The position numbers and the translations under genes were made by a program. From Citrobacter sp. RHB25-C09 (GTDB lineage Bacteria; Pseudomonadota; Gammaproteobacteria; Enterobacterales; Enterobacteriaceae), in contig NZ_CP057483.1 of NCBI RefSeq assembly GCF_013836145.1, positions 2,976,001 to 3,040,000 of the forward strand: a DNA stretch of 64,000 bases. The letters are read 5' to 3'. This document shows positions 33,945 to 42,046 of the stretch, piece by piece. The notes under the pieces were generated by a model. That model was given only the letters and a program-made list of their open reading frames with translations. It had not been told where the DNA came from and made no database searches. How positions within the stretch are numbered: position 1 is the first letter of the stretch; each line of letters opens with the position of its first letter.

Positions 33945-34718
33945 TTATTTCAGCGAACCTTTCAGGAACTGCTGCAGGCGCGGGCTTTGTGGGTTACCGA
34001 AGAGTTGCTCAGGATCGCCCTCTTCTTCAATTTTCCCCTGATGAAGGAAAATAACGTGGCTGGAGACGTGGCGGGCAAAGCCCATCTCATGCGTCACCAC
34101 CACCATCGTTTTCCCCTCTTCCGCCAGTTGTTGCATAATGCGCAAAACCTCGCCCACCAGTTCAGGATCGAGCGCGGAAGTGGGTTCATCAAACAGCAGG
34201 ACCTCCGGCTCCATCGCTAAAGCGCGCGCAATCGACACGCGCTGCTGTTGGCCGCCGGAGAGATGCACCGGGTATTTCTTCTGCGCACGCTCATCAATTC
34301 CCACTTTCGCCAGATATTTGACCGCCCGCTCGCGCGCTTCATGCTTGCTTAGTCCCAGCACCTGGATCGGCGCTTCCATGACGTTCTCCAGCACCGTCAT
34401 GTGACTCCACAGGTTAAAATGCTGAAAGACCATCGTCAGGCGCGTGCGCAGTAAGCGAAGCTGAGTTTTATCCGCCACCTTAAGCTGGCCGTCTTTATCG
34501 CGTACCAGGTTAATGTTTTGTCCGCTCACGACAATCGTTCCGGCGCTCGGTTTTTCGAGGAAGTTAATACAGCGCAGAAACGTGCTTTTACCAGAGCCGG
34601 ATGAGCCAATGATGCTAATCACATCTCCGGCATTGGCCCGCAGTGACACCCCTTTCAGCACTTCATGTTCGCCGTAGCATTTGTGCAAGTCGATAACGTT
34701 TAATTTATTCTCAGACAT
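33945..34718 (-). CDS. hisP: Histidine/lysine-arginine-ornithine ABC transporter ATPase HisP
   Basis: Cytoplasmic ATPase of the amino-acid importer HisQMP2, 257 residues. Walker A GSSGSGKST (near residue 40), Q-loop FQHFNLWSHM, signature LSGGQQQRVSIARAL, Walker B VLLFDEPTSALD and the switch His in VVVTHEMG are all intact. I start it at the ATG at 34718 (MSENKLNVIDLHK), just after the hisM stop; the frame is open to 34748, which would overlap hisM and lacks a ribosome site. Last gene of argT-hisJQMP. Confidence 0.96.
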   Translation of the reverse strand: MSENKLNVIDLHKCYGEHEVLKGVSLRANAGDVISIIGSSGSGKSTFLRCINFLEKPSAGTIVVSGQNINLVRDKDGQLKVADKTQLRLLRTRLTMVFQHFNLWSHMTVLENVMEAPIQVLGLSKHEARERAVKYLAKVGIDERAQKKYPVHLSGGQQQRVSIARALAMEPEVLLFDEPTSALDPELVGEVLRIMQQLAEEGKTMVVVTHEMGFARHVSSHVIFLHQGKIEEEGDPEQLFGNPQSPRLQQFLKGSLK

Positions 34719-34731
34719 CGTGTTACTCGAA

Positions 34732-35439
34732 TTATTTAGAGGAGACATGCTGCAACCAGCGCCTTTCCGCTCGGCGGAACAGGCTGATCAGGACATACGA
34801 AATAATTAAATACAGTACAGCGGCGATACCGAAAGCGGTAAAGGGCTGATACGTTGCCGAGTTAATGTCACGGGCAATCTTCAGCAGATCCGGAACCGTC
34901 GCGGTAAACGCCAGCGCCGTTGAGTGCAGCATCAAAATGACCTCGTTGCTGTATGCAGGCAGTGCGATGCGCAGCGCCGACGGCAGAATAATGCAACGAT
35001 ACATTTTGAACGATGAAAAACCATAGGCCCGCGCGGCCTCAATTTCGCCGTGCGGCACTGAGCGAATCGCCCCTGCGAAAATCTCGGTGGTGTAGGCGCA
35101 GGTATTCAGCGTCAGCGCCAGAACGGTACAGTTCAGGCCACTGCGGAAAAAGGCATTCAGAAAATCGGTGCCTTTGACGATCTCAAGCGTATACATCCCC
35201 GAATAGAACACCAGCAGCTGCACGTACAGCGGCGTTCCACGAAAAATGTAGGTAAACAACCAGATAGGGAACTGGATAAATTTATTGCTGGAGACGCGAC
35301 CAATGGCAAGGAACAACGCCAAAATTCCGCCCATGACCACAGAGGAGATAAGCAGCCACAGCGTGATGGCCACACCCGTTATCCGGTACCCATCTGTCCA
35401 TAACAGGGGCTTCCAGTACTCCTGAATAATCTCGATCAC
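34732..35439 (-). CDS. hisM: Histidine/LAO ABC transporter permease HisM
   Basis: Inner-membrane permease forming the heterodimeric pore with HisQ, 235 residues with about five helices. The HisP-docking loop EAARAYGFSSFKMYRCIILP (EAA motif) is clear near residue 145. It ends LQHVSSK, like the Salmonella protein and unlike the longer E. coli C-terminus. The start overlaps the hisQ stop by 4 bp. Confidence 0.97.
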   Translation of the reverse strand: MIEIIQEYWKPLLWTDGYRITGVAITLWLLISSVVMGGILALFLAIGRVSSNKFIQFPIWLFTYIFRGTPLYVQLLVFYSGMYTLEIVKGTDFLNAFFRSGLNCTVLALTLNTCAYTTEIFAGAIRSVPHGEIEAARAYGFSSFKMYRCIILPSALRIALPAYSNEVILMLHSTALAFTATVPDLLKIARDINSATYQPFTAFGIAAVLYLIISYVLISLFRRAERRWLQHVSSK

Positions 35440-36122
35440 AGGTCAGCCCTCTTCACACCCACGGAGTAGCGGCGTTCGAGGAACAGCAGCACACCATTGG
35501 ATACGGTGGTAAACACCAGATAAATCAATCCACAAACGATGGCGAAATAAAACGGTTCCCAGGTACTCTTCCCGGCTAGCTGCGTGGCTTTCACCACATC
35601 CTCCAGGCCGAGTAAAGAAACCAGCGCCGTCGATTTCAGGATCACCTGCCAGTTGTTACCGATACCCGGTAGCGCATAGCGCATCATGGCTGGAAACATA
35701 ATTCGGCGAAAGATTTGTGAAGAGGTGAAACCAAACGCCGTTGCGGCTTCTATATGCCCTGTCGGCACGGCCATAAAAGCGCCACGAAAGGTTTCCGTGA
35801 AATAGGCGCCATAGATAAAGCCGAGGGTAATAATACCAGCCACCATCGGATCAATATCGAGTTGGTTCATGCCAAGGGCATCCGTCACCGTATTCAGCGC
35901 GATTTGTAAACCGTAGAAAATCAGCAGCATTAATACCAGATCGGGTACACCGCGAATCAGCGTGGTATACCCTTCAAAAATAAGCCCAGTCACCCGGTTT
36001 TGCGAGAGTTTAGCCGCTGCCCCGACGAGGCCGATCAGCACCGCCAGCACGACGGAACTGAGGGCCAGTTCCAGCGTGACAACGGCGCCCTGTAAAATAA
36101 CACCTGAAAACCCATACAACAT
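35436..36122 (-). CDS. hisQ: Histidine/LAO ABC transporter permease HisQ
   Basis: Partner permease to HisM, 228 residues with five hydrophobic segments. The EAA loop reads EAATAFGFTSSQIFRRIMFP (about residue 130). It accepts histidine from HisJ and lysine, arginine and ornithine from ArgT. It is separated from hisJ by a 188-bp spacer with a BIME and overlaps hisM by 4 bp. Confidence 0.97.
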   Translation of the reverse strand: MLYGFSGVILQGAVVTLELALSSVVLAVLIGLVGAAAKLSQNRVTGLIFEGYTTLIRGVPDLVLMLLIFYGLQIALNTVTDALGMNQLDIDPMVAGIITLGFIYGAYFTETFRGAFMAVPTGHIEAATAFGFTSSQIFRRIMFPAMMRYALPGIGNNWQVILKSTALVSLLGLEDVVKATQLAGKSTWEPFYFAIVCGLIYLVFTTVSNGVLLFLERRYSVGVKRADL

Positions 36123-36186
36123 GCTGCCTGTCCTGTCGTGAAGGGTGAGTAAGCGCCTCTTTTGACATCACGATCATCCCGTTTAT

Positions 36187-36260
36187 GCCGGATGGCGGCG
36201 TTGTCTTATCCGGCCTACGACAGCGATCCGTAGGCCTGATAAGCGTAGCGCCATCAGGCA
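36187..36260. repeat. BIME in the hisJ-hisQ spacer
   Basis: Two REP units, GCCGGATGGCGGCG to TTATCCGGCCTAC (36187-36218) and GTAGGCCTGATAAGCG to CCATCAGGCA (36230-36260). REP at this very site is a classic case in E. coli and Salmonella, where it stabilises upstream hisJ mRNA and so favours binding protein over permease. Confidence 0.92.
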
Positions 36261-36310
36261 GTTGAAAGGTTAATCGTCACGTTCCGGGGCTTATCTACAC
36301 CCGGCGGTGA

Positions 36311-37093
36311 TTACCCGCCATAAACATCAAAATCAAAGTACTTTTTCGCCAGCTTCTCGTAAGTACCATCAGCGCGCATTTCTGCAAACGCTTTGTTCAG
36401 GGCTTCGCGCAGTTCGTTATCTTCTTTGCGCAGCCCCATACCGGTACCCACTCCGAACAGTTTCTCGTCTTTCACAGACGGGCCGCCGAATTTGTAATCT
36501 TTGCCAACGGGCTGCTTCAGGAAGCCTTCGCTTGCTGCAACTTCATCCTGGAATGCCGCATCAATACGTCCGGCGGTCAGGTCAGAATAAATATTGTCCT
36601 GCCCCTGATACGAGACGATCTCAATGCCTTTCGGCGCCCAGTGTTCGTTACCAAACGTCTCCTGCGTCGTGCCCTGCAGCACGCCCACACGTTTGCCTTT
36701 TAACGACTCGACTGTTGGCTGGATGTCAGCGTCTTTCGCTACTACCAGGCGAGAATCGGCGGCATACAGTTTGTCAGTGAACGCAATTTCCTGCTGACGC
36801 TTCTCGGTGATAGAAAGCGAGGACATGATAGCGTCGATTTTTTTCGCTTTTAACGAAGGGATCAGCGCATCAAGCGGGTTTTCCACGAAGGTACACTGAG
36901 TTTTGATACGTTGGCACAGTTCTTTAGCCAGATCGATATCAAATCCCACCAGTTCTCCCTGCGCATTCTTTGACTCGAAGGGGGCGTAAGTTGGATCGGT
37001 ACCAATTCGAATTTTTTGCGGAATGGCTGCAAATGCTGCGGTAGCACTGGAAAAAGCCAAAACCAGAGAAAGAGATAACGCCAGTTTTTTCAT
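36311..37093 (-). CDS. hisJ: Periplasmic histidine-binding protein HisJ
   Basis: Solute-binding protein of the HisQMP importer, 260 residues. A signal peptide is evident (MKKLALSLSLVLAFSSATAAFA, cleavage before AIPQKIRIG). Ligand-binding residues are visible in DPTYAPFESKNAQGELVGFDIDL, MSSLSIT with the conserved Arg in TEKRQQEI, and the hinge Asp in AAFQDEVAASEG. The ATG at 37093 is used, not the one at 37108, because it begins the signal peptide at the family start. Close paralogue of the adjacent argT. Confidence 0.97.
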   Translation of the reverse strand: MKKLALSLSLVLAFSSATAAFAAIPQKIRIGTDPTYAPFESKNAQGELVGFDIDLAKELCQRIKTQCTFVENPLDALIPSLKAKKIDAIMSSLSITEKRQQEIAFTDKLYAADSRLVVAKDADIQPTVESLKGKRVGVLQGTTQETFGNEHWAPKGIEIVSYQGQDNIYSDLTAGRIDAAFQDEVAASEGFLKQPVGKDYKFGGPSVKDEKLFGVGTGMGLRKEDNELREALNKAFAEMRADGTYEKLAKKYFDFDVYGG

Positions 37094-37340
37094 AACTATC
37101 CTCAACAAACTGTCTTATATAGGGGTTCTTCACAGGACCAAGAGCAGTTATCGTGCCATTAATCGGGTCGACAAGGCAAAGTATTCTACCCTGCCGACCG
37201 GTTTAATTTGCATATAAAACGCTTAAGTATGCAATTTCATATTATTTGGCAGCGAACGATGCCCCAGAACAGTGCAAGAAACGCATCATGCCTCGTTTTG
37301 GATACCCCAAACGGTGCAGTCTCGTCCCCACATTGAGGGT

Positions 37341-38123
37341 TTACTCGCCGTAGACGTTAAAGTTGAAGTACTTTTTCGCCATCTTATCGTAGGTACCATC
37401 CTGACGCAGTTCGCCCAGCGCCTTATCAAAGGCCGCTTTCAGTTCTTTATCTTCTTTACGCAGACCTACGCCCGTACCGTCGCCAAAGTATTTTTTGTCT
37501 TTAACAGAAGGACCGGCAAAGTCAAAGTCCTTCCCGGCAGGCTGTTTGAGGAAGCCTTCGCTGGCGGCCACTTCATCCTGCAACGCCGCGTCCAGTCGCC
37601 CCGCCGTCAGGTCGGAGTAGATCAGATCCTGGTTGGCATAGGCCACCACATCGACGCCTTTGCTGCGCCAGGTGTCGTTTGCATAGGCTTCTTGCGTAGA
37701 ACCTTGCAGAACGCCAACATGCTTGCCTTTCAGCGACTCCAGCGTTGGCTGGATTGGCGCACCTTTTGCGGCGATCAGACGAGAATCTGCCGCATACAGT
37801 TTGTCGGAGAACGCGATTTCCTGTTGACGCTTATCGGTGATGGACAGCGACGAGATAATGGCATCAATTTTCTTCGCTTTGAGTGACGGGATCAGTGCAT
37901 CAAAGTCACTGGCAACCCAGGTACATTTGACCTGCATACGCTTACACATCTCATTTCCCAGATCGATATCAAATCCGATGAAATCGCCTTTAGCATCTTT
38001 CGAGGAGAACGGTGCATAGGTGGTGTCTGTCCCAATGCGAACCGTTTCTGGCAGCGCAGCATAGCTGGTTGCGGTAGCAGAAAGGCCAATCAGCAATGAC
38101 AGTGCGAGAATCGACTTCTTCAT
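37341..38123 (-). CDS. argT: Lysine/arginine/ornithine-binding protein ArgT
   Basis: Periplasmic LAO-binding protein, 260 residues, signal peptide MKKSILALSLLIGLSATATSYA with cleavage before ALPE. It is a paralogue of HisJ, with the same ligand segments (DTTYAPFSSKDAKGDFIGFDIDL, ISSLSIT, LQDEVAASEG). GAGGG lies 8 nt before the ATG. It is first in the argT-hisJQMP group, 247 bp ahead of hisJ, which has room for its own promoter. A sigma-54 promoter about 80 bp upstream explains nitrogen control. Confidence 0.97.
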   Translation of the reverse strand: MKKSILALSLLIGLSATATSYAALPETVRIGTDTTYAPFSSKDAKGDFIGFDIDLGNEMCKRMQVKCTWVASDFDALIPSLKAKKIDAIISSLSITDKRQQEIAFSDKLYAADSRLIAAKGAPIQPTLESLKGKHVGVLQGSTQEAYANDTWRSKGVDVVAYANQDLIYSDLTAGRLDAALQDEVAASEGFLKQPAGKDFDFAGPSVKDKKYFGDGTGVGLRKEDKELKAAFDKALGELRQDGTYDKMAKKYFNFNVYGE

Positions 38124-38161
38124 ACAATACCCTCAAGTAGCGTGATTTTATTATGTTTTGC

Positions 38162-38184
38162 GTTGTGTTGTGTTGTGTTGTGTG
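38162..38184 (-). repeat. Pentanucleotide tandem repeat in the argT leader
   Basis: Four perfect copies of GTTGT on the plus strand (ACAAC in the argT mRNA sense) followed by a partial GTG. It lies between the sigma-54 promoter and the argT start, in the 5' untranslated region. Confidence 0.85.
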
Positions 38185-38200
38185 CTTGCAGGCTTCTTCA

Positions 38201-38216
38201 TGCAGGTCTTATGCCA
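38201..38216 (-). promoter_or_regulatory. Sigma-54 promoter of argT
   Basis: On the minus strand TGGCATAAGACCTGCA matches the sigma-54 consensus TGGCAC-N5-TTGCA with the invariant GG and GC in correct spacing. Transcription should begin near 38190. NtrC-dependent nitrogen control of argT is established in Salmonella; I could not place the NtrC enhancer sites. Confidence 0.85.
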
Positions 38217-38370
38217 CTTTAGCGCAACTTATAATAATTGGCGTTAAATATGTTAATAAAACGTTGCGATATTGTCCTGATGTTGAAGATAGCAGGTCTG
38301 ATGGGTGAACCGCAGCGTTTCGGTTCGATTTAAGGAATTAAATGTTGAGGATATGATCGCGGTTACAAAA

Positions 38371-38389
38371 TTGCCCTGAAACAGGGCAA
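38371..38389 (-). terminator. Probable terminator after ubiX
   Basis: The 8-bp stem TTGCCCTG/CAGGGCAA with loop AAA lies 33 bp beyond the ubiX stop and is followed on the minus strand by TTTTGT. The U run is short. Confidence 0.65.
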
Positions 38390-38421
38390 CCGATGCAAAA
38401 TTAGCTACAGACAGAGCAACC

Positions 38422-38991
38422 TTATGCCCCTTGCCAGCGCATAAAAAGATCGTGTGGAAGGGTGATATCAAACTGATCAATGACGCGGTTAACTGTTTGA
38501 TTTATAACATCATCTAGCGTTTGTGGACGATGATAAAACGCAGGCACCGGTGGCATGATCACCGCGCCGATTTCCGCCGCCTGGGTCATTAAGCGCAAAT
38601 GCCCCAAATGCAGGGGCGTTTCACGCACGCAGAGCACCAGCGGGCGACGTTCTTTCAATACAACATCAGCCGCGCGGGTCAACAGCCCATCGGTATAGCT
38701 GTGGACAATACCGGAAAGGGTTTTGATTGAACAGGGCACAATGACCATCCCGGCCGTCTGGAAAGAGCCGGAAGAGATACTGGCCGCAATGTCACGCGAG
38801 TCATGCGTCACGTCAGCCAGCGCCTGAACGTCGCGCAGGGAGAGATCCGTCTCCAGTGACAGCGTCTGGCGGGCGGCCTGGCTCATAATCAGGTGCGTTT
38901 CAATATCAGGTATATCGCGCAAAACCTGCAACAAGCGCACGCCGTAAATGGCGCCGCTGGCACCGCTAATTCCAACTATGAGTCGTTTCAT
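38422..38991 (-). CDS. ubiX: Flavin prenyltransferase UbiX
   Basis: Makes prenylated FMN, the cofactor of the UbiD decarboxylase in ubiquinone synthesis; 189 residues of the flavodoxin-like Rossmann fold. Conserved motifs are VGISGASGAIYGVRLL at the N-terminus, IVPCSIKTLSGIVHSYTDGLLTRAADV in the middle and LVLCVRETPLHLGHLRLM, including the FMN and dimethylallyl-phosphate contacts. It lies 96 bp after purF in the cvpA-purF-ubiX operon. Confidence 0.97.
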   Translation of the reverse strand: MKRLIVGISGASGAIYGVRLLQVLRDIPDIETHLIMSQAARQTLSLETDLSLRDVQALADVTHDSRDIAASISSGSFQTAGMVIVPCSIKTLSGIVHSYTDGLLTRAADVVLKERRPLVLCVRETPLHLGHLRLMTQAAEIGAVIMPPVPAFYHRPQTLDDVINQTVNRVIDQFDITLPHDLFMRWQGA

Positions 38992-39087
38992 GATCTATCG
39001 CCCCGTCTGACCTCAGGGCTGACTTTGCAGGATTTCAGGAGGAGTTGCAAGCCAGGGTGCGGAGAACCGCACCCCGGGAAAGAGCAA

Positions 39088-40605
39088 TTAACCTTCGTTG
39101 TGCATCTCGAGGTTTTCTACTTCGGTCTGACGTTGTACCGCTTTGGCATCGTCATTACGCAGGGAATCGAGGAAATCGAGGTACTGCTGGTCAACGTCTT
39201 TCGTCACGTATACGCCGTTAAACACCGAGCACTCAAACTGCTGAATATCCGGATTTTCCGCGCGAACCGCGTCGATCAGATCGTCAAGATTCTGGAAGAT
39301 CAGACCATCCGCGCCGATGATCTGGCGAATCTCATCGACTTCGCGACCATGGGCAATCAGTTCATTGGCGGTTGGCATATCGATCCCATACACGTTCGGG
39401 AAACGAATCTCCGGTGCCGCAGAGGCCAGATAGACCTTTTTCGCCCCGGCTTCACGCGCCATCTCAATAATCTGTTCTGAGGTAGTGCCGCGCACGATGG
39501 AGTCATCCACCAGCAGGACGTTTTTATCACGGAACTCGGCGCGGTTGGCGTTCAGTTTGCGACGCACGGACTTACGACGCAGTTGCTGTCCCGGCATGAT
39601 AAAGGTACGACCCACGTAGCGGTTTTTCACAAAACCCTGACGGTAAGGCTTGCCGAGGATACGGGCGATCTCCAGCGCGATGTCACAAGAGGTTTCCGGA
39701 ATTGGGATCACCACGTCGATATCCAGATCTTCCCATTCACGGGCAATCTTCTCGCCGAGCTTGGTGCCCATATTCACGCGGGCGCTGTAGACCGAAATTT
39801 TATCGATGAAGGAGTCCGGGCGCGCAAAATAGACATACTCGAACAGGCATGGGTTGCTAACCGGGTTTTCCGCGCACTGGCGGGTAAACAGTTGCCCTTT
39901 TTCGGTAATGTACACCGCTTCACCGGGCGCGACGTCACGCAGGAATTCAAAGCCTAACGTATCCAGCGCCACGCTCTCGGAAGCCACCATATATTCGGTA
40001 CGACCATCACCAATGTCGCGTTTGCCCATCACCAGCGGACGAATACCGTTCGGGTCGCGGAAAGCCACCATCCCGTGGCCGATAATCATCGCCACGCAGG
40101 CATACGCCCCACGGATCTGGCGGTTGGTCGCGGCAATCGCGGCAAAAATATTGTCGGCTTCCAGCGGGTAGTGGCGGAAGTTATCCAGCTCGCTGGCGAA
40201 GATGTTGAGCAGAATTTCTGAATCTGAAGTGGTATTGATGTGGCGACGTTTTTCTTCAAACAGCTTTTTACGCAGCTCATGGGCGTTGGTCAGATTGCCA
40301 TTATGGGCAAGCGTAATGCCATACGGAGAGTTGACGTAGAAAGGTTGAGCTTCAGAGGCGCTGGAGCTGCCAGCCGTTGGGTAGCGCACATGACCGATGC
40401 CCATGTTGCCCTGCATACGCTGCATGTGGCGAGCGTCAAAGACGTCGCTCACCAGGCCGTTTGCTTTACGCAAGCGGAAGCAGTTGTTTGCATCGATGGT
40501 GATGATGCCAGCGGCATCCTGACCACGATGCTGGAGCACCGTTAAGGCATCATAAATCGACTGGTTAACCGGCATAACACCGGCGATACCGACAATACCG
40601 CACAT
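39088..40605 (-). CDS. purF: Amidophosphoribosyltransferase PurF
   Basis: First committed step of purine synthesis: PRPP and glutamine to phosphoribosylamine; 505 residues. The Ntn-type glutaminase nucleophile is Cys2 after Met removal (MCGIVGIAG), with RYPTAGSSSASEAQPF and HNGNLTNAHELR in the glutaminase domain. The PRPP-binding loop is VLLVDDSIVRGTTSEQI near residue 365. It is cotranscribed after cvpA (35-bp gap) from a PurR-controlled promoter. Confidence 0.98.
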   Translation of the reverse strand: MCGIVGIAGVMPVNQSIYDALTVLQHRGQDAAGIITIDANNCFRLRKANGLVSDVFDARHMQRMQGNMGIGHVRYPTAGSSSASEAQPFYVNSPYGITLAHNGNLTNAHELRKKLFEEKRRHINTTSDSEILLNIFASELDNFRHYPLEADNIFAAIAATNRQIRGAYACVAMIIGHGMVAFRDPNGIRPLVMGKRDIGDGRTEYMVASESVALDTLGFEFLRDVAPGEAVYITEKGQLFTRQCAENPVSNPCLFEYVYFARPDSFIDKISVYSARVNMGTKLGEKIAREWEDLDIDVVIPIPETSCDIALEIARILGKPYRQGFVKNRYVGRTFIMPGQQLRRKSVRRKLNANRAEFRDKNVLLVDDSIVRGTTSEQIIEMAREAGAKKVYLASAAPEIRFPNVYGIDMPTANELIAHGREVDEIRQIIGADGLIFQNLDDLIDAVRAENPDIQQFECSVFNGVYVTKDVDQQYLDFLDSLRNDDAKAVQRQTEVENLEMHNEG

Positions 40606-40640
40606 ACGTCTTTTCCTCGTTAAGCCACATCTCAGAGCCT

Positions 40641-41129
40641 TTAGGCTCTGGGCAAGAAACTTGACGAGCTTTGCAGATAGTCAAAGAACCATCTGATGAT
40701 GAAACTGAACTCAGGGATTAGCCGCGACTGACTCCAGTCCTCACTTTTCGACAACCCGGTAAAGGTATCGAGAAAGAACAGAATGGCAGCGACAATTAAT
40801 ACGCCACGCAGCGCCCCAAAACAGATCCCCAGCACCCGGTCTGTACCCGACAACCCGGTTTTTTCGACCAGTTGTCCAATCACAAAATTCACGACCGCGC
40901 CGACGATCAGCGTCGCGATAAACAGTACCGCGATGGCAATCCCGTTTCGAACCAGTTCGTCTTCAAAGCCCGAAAACCAGACAGACAGGTAAGTGTAGTA
41001 ATGGCTGGCGACAAAGAAAGCACAACCCCATGTCACCAACGATAACGCTTCACGAACAAAGCCACGGATTAGGCTAACCAGACAGGAAAAACCAATCACC
41101 GCGATAATGGCGTAATCAATCCAGACCAT
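40641..41129 (-). CDS. cvpA: Colicin V production protein CvpA
   Basis: Inner-membrane protein of 162 residues with four hydrophobic segments, needed in E. coli for colicin V production and linked to envelope stress tolerance; the molecular role is unknown. Conserved segments are IDYAIIAVIGFSCLVSLIRGF and FGALRGVLIVAAILFFLD. It is first in the cvpA-purF-ubiX operon, with a PurR operator 57 bp upstream. A 7-bp hairpin (CAGAGCC/GGCTCTG, 40633-40650) overlaps its stop codon. Confidence 0.96.
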   Translation of the reverse strand: MVWIDYAIIAVIGFSCLVSLIRGFVREALSLVTWGCAFFVASHYYTYLSVWFSGFEDELVRNGIAIAVLFIATLIVGAVVNFVIGQLVEKTGLSGTDRVLGICFGALRGVLIVAAILFFLDTFTGLSKSEDWSQSRLIPEFSFIIRWFFDYLQSSSSFLPRA

Positions 41130-41185
41130 ATGTGTCCCACGACTTTACGCCCTGTCGTCCTGTTCGGGGCGCATTCTAACAGAAA

Positions 41186-41201
41186 AAGAAAACGTTTGCG
41201 T
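41186..41201 (-). promoter_or_regulatory. PurR operator of cvpA-purF-ubiX
   Basis: On the minus strand ACGCAAACGTTTTCTT matches the PurR consensus ACGCAAACGTTTTCNT at every fixed position. It lies 57 bp before the cvpA start, as in E. coli, where hypoxanthine- or guanine-bound PurR represses this operon. Confidence 0.95.
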
Positions 41202-41283
41202 AGGGATTTCCTTCCCGTGCGTAAATAAAAATGGCGCCGAAAAAACATTCAACGCCATTACCATTTTTGCCTCTTCGGGCATT

Positions 41284-41358
41284 GCCGGATGGCGGCATAA
41301 ACGCCTTATCCGGCCTACAATTGTCGCCGTAGGCCCGATAAGCGCAGCGCCATCGGGC
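41284..41358. repeat. BIME (two REP units)
   Basis: REP units at 41284-41318 (GCCGGATGGCGGCATAAACG to TTATCCGGCCTAC) and 41329-41358 (GTAGGCCCGATAAGCG to CCATCGGGC) between dedD and the cvpA promoter. Confidence 0.92.
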
Positions 41359-41368
41359 GGAACGCGGT

Positions 41369-42046
41369 TTAGTTCGGGCTGTAACCCATCACCACGCCGC
41401 TCAGTCCGGAAATTTGCTGCAGCTCACCCAGTGAACCTTTCAGCTTATCTCTTGACGCATCCGGCCCAACCAGTATACGGGTTATTTTACCCTGTACCGG
41501 CGTAGACGGAGAAGTATAAACCCGGTAGCCCGCGCCACGAAGTTTACTCACTATTTCATTGACCTTATCGGCGTTTTTCAATGCCCCCAGCTGGACAACG
41601 TACGCCTTACCCGTCGGTGTCGGTTTTTCTTCGACGACCGGTTTTGGCGCAGGAACCGGCGTTGGCTCAACCTTCGGTTGCGGCTGTGGCTTCGGCTTCG
41701 GTTTTTCTACCGGCTTCGGCTTGGGCTGCTCAACAGGCGCAGGTACGGGATCAAGCTCAGCGCTGGTGTTGTTTGCATAACGTGAAGGATCCAGCGACGG
41801 TGCCGCCGCATTCCCTGCCCGCACCTCTTCCGCCGCACCTTCCGGCGGTTGCGTCGGTAACGCTTGCGTCGCCGCAGGCATCATATCCGGTTCATCGCGA
41901 TCGCCCGGTTTAGGGACCAGCGGGATCGCAGCGAATTCATCCTGATAATGTTTTTTCTGCCCGTCGAGCAGACCTGGAAGCACAATCACCCCCAGCGCAA
42001 CCAGCACGATCGTGCCCACTAAACGATTCTGAAACTTACTCGCCAC
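41369..42046 (-). CDS. dedD: Cell division protein DedD (SPOR domain)
   Basis: Septal protein of 225 residues: one N-terminal membrane helix (LVGTIVLVALGVIVLPGLL), a long periplasmic linker, and a C-terminal SPOR domain (about 145-225, AYVVQLGALKNADKVNEIVSKLR) that binds denuded septal peptidoglycan. The linker holds a Pro/Lys-rich low-complexity stretch (about residues 105-138) longer than in E. coli. It overlaps the folC end by 11 bp. Confidence 0.95.
   Translation of the reverse strand: MASKFQNRLVGTIVLVALGVIVLPGLLDGQKKHYQDEFAAIPLVPKPGDRDEPDMMPAATQALPTQPPEGAAEEVRAGNAAAPSLDPSRYANNTSAELDPVPAPVEQPKPKPVEKPKPKPQPQPKVEPTPVPAPKPVVEEKPTPTGKAYVVQLGALKNADKVNEIVSKLRGAGYRVYTSPSTPVQGKITRILVGPDASRDKLKGSLGELQQISGLSGVVMGYSPN

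Noticed and set aside
36187..36260. Repeated palindromes as a possible CRISPR array
   Set aside because: The repeats are REP units scattered singly or in pairs over the window, not regularly spaced repeats with unique spacers, and no cas genes are present.
37208..37234. TTGCATA/TATGCAA dyad upstream of hisJ as an operator
   Set aside because: Arms of 7 bp with a 13-bp spacer in AT-rich DNA are expected by chance, and the sequence does not fit the ARG box well.
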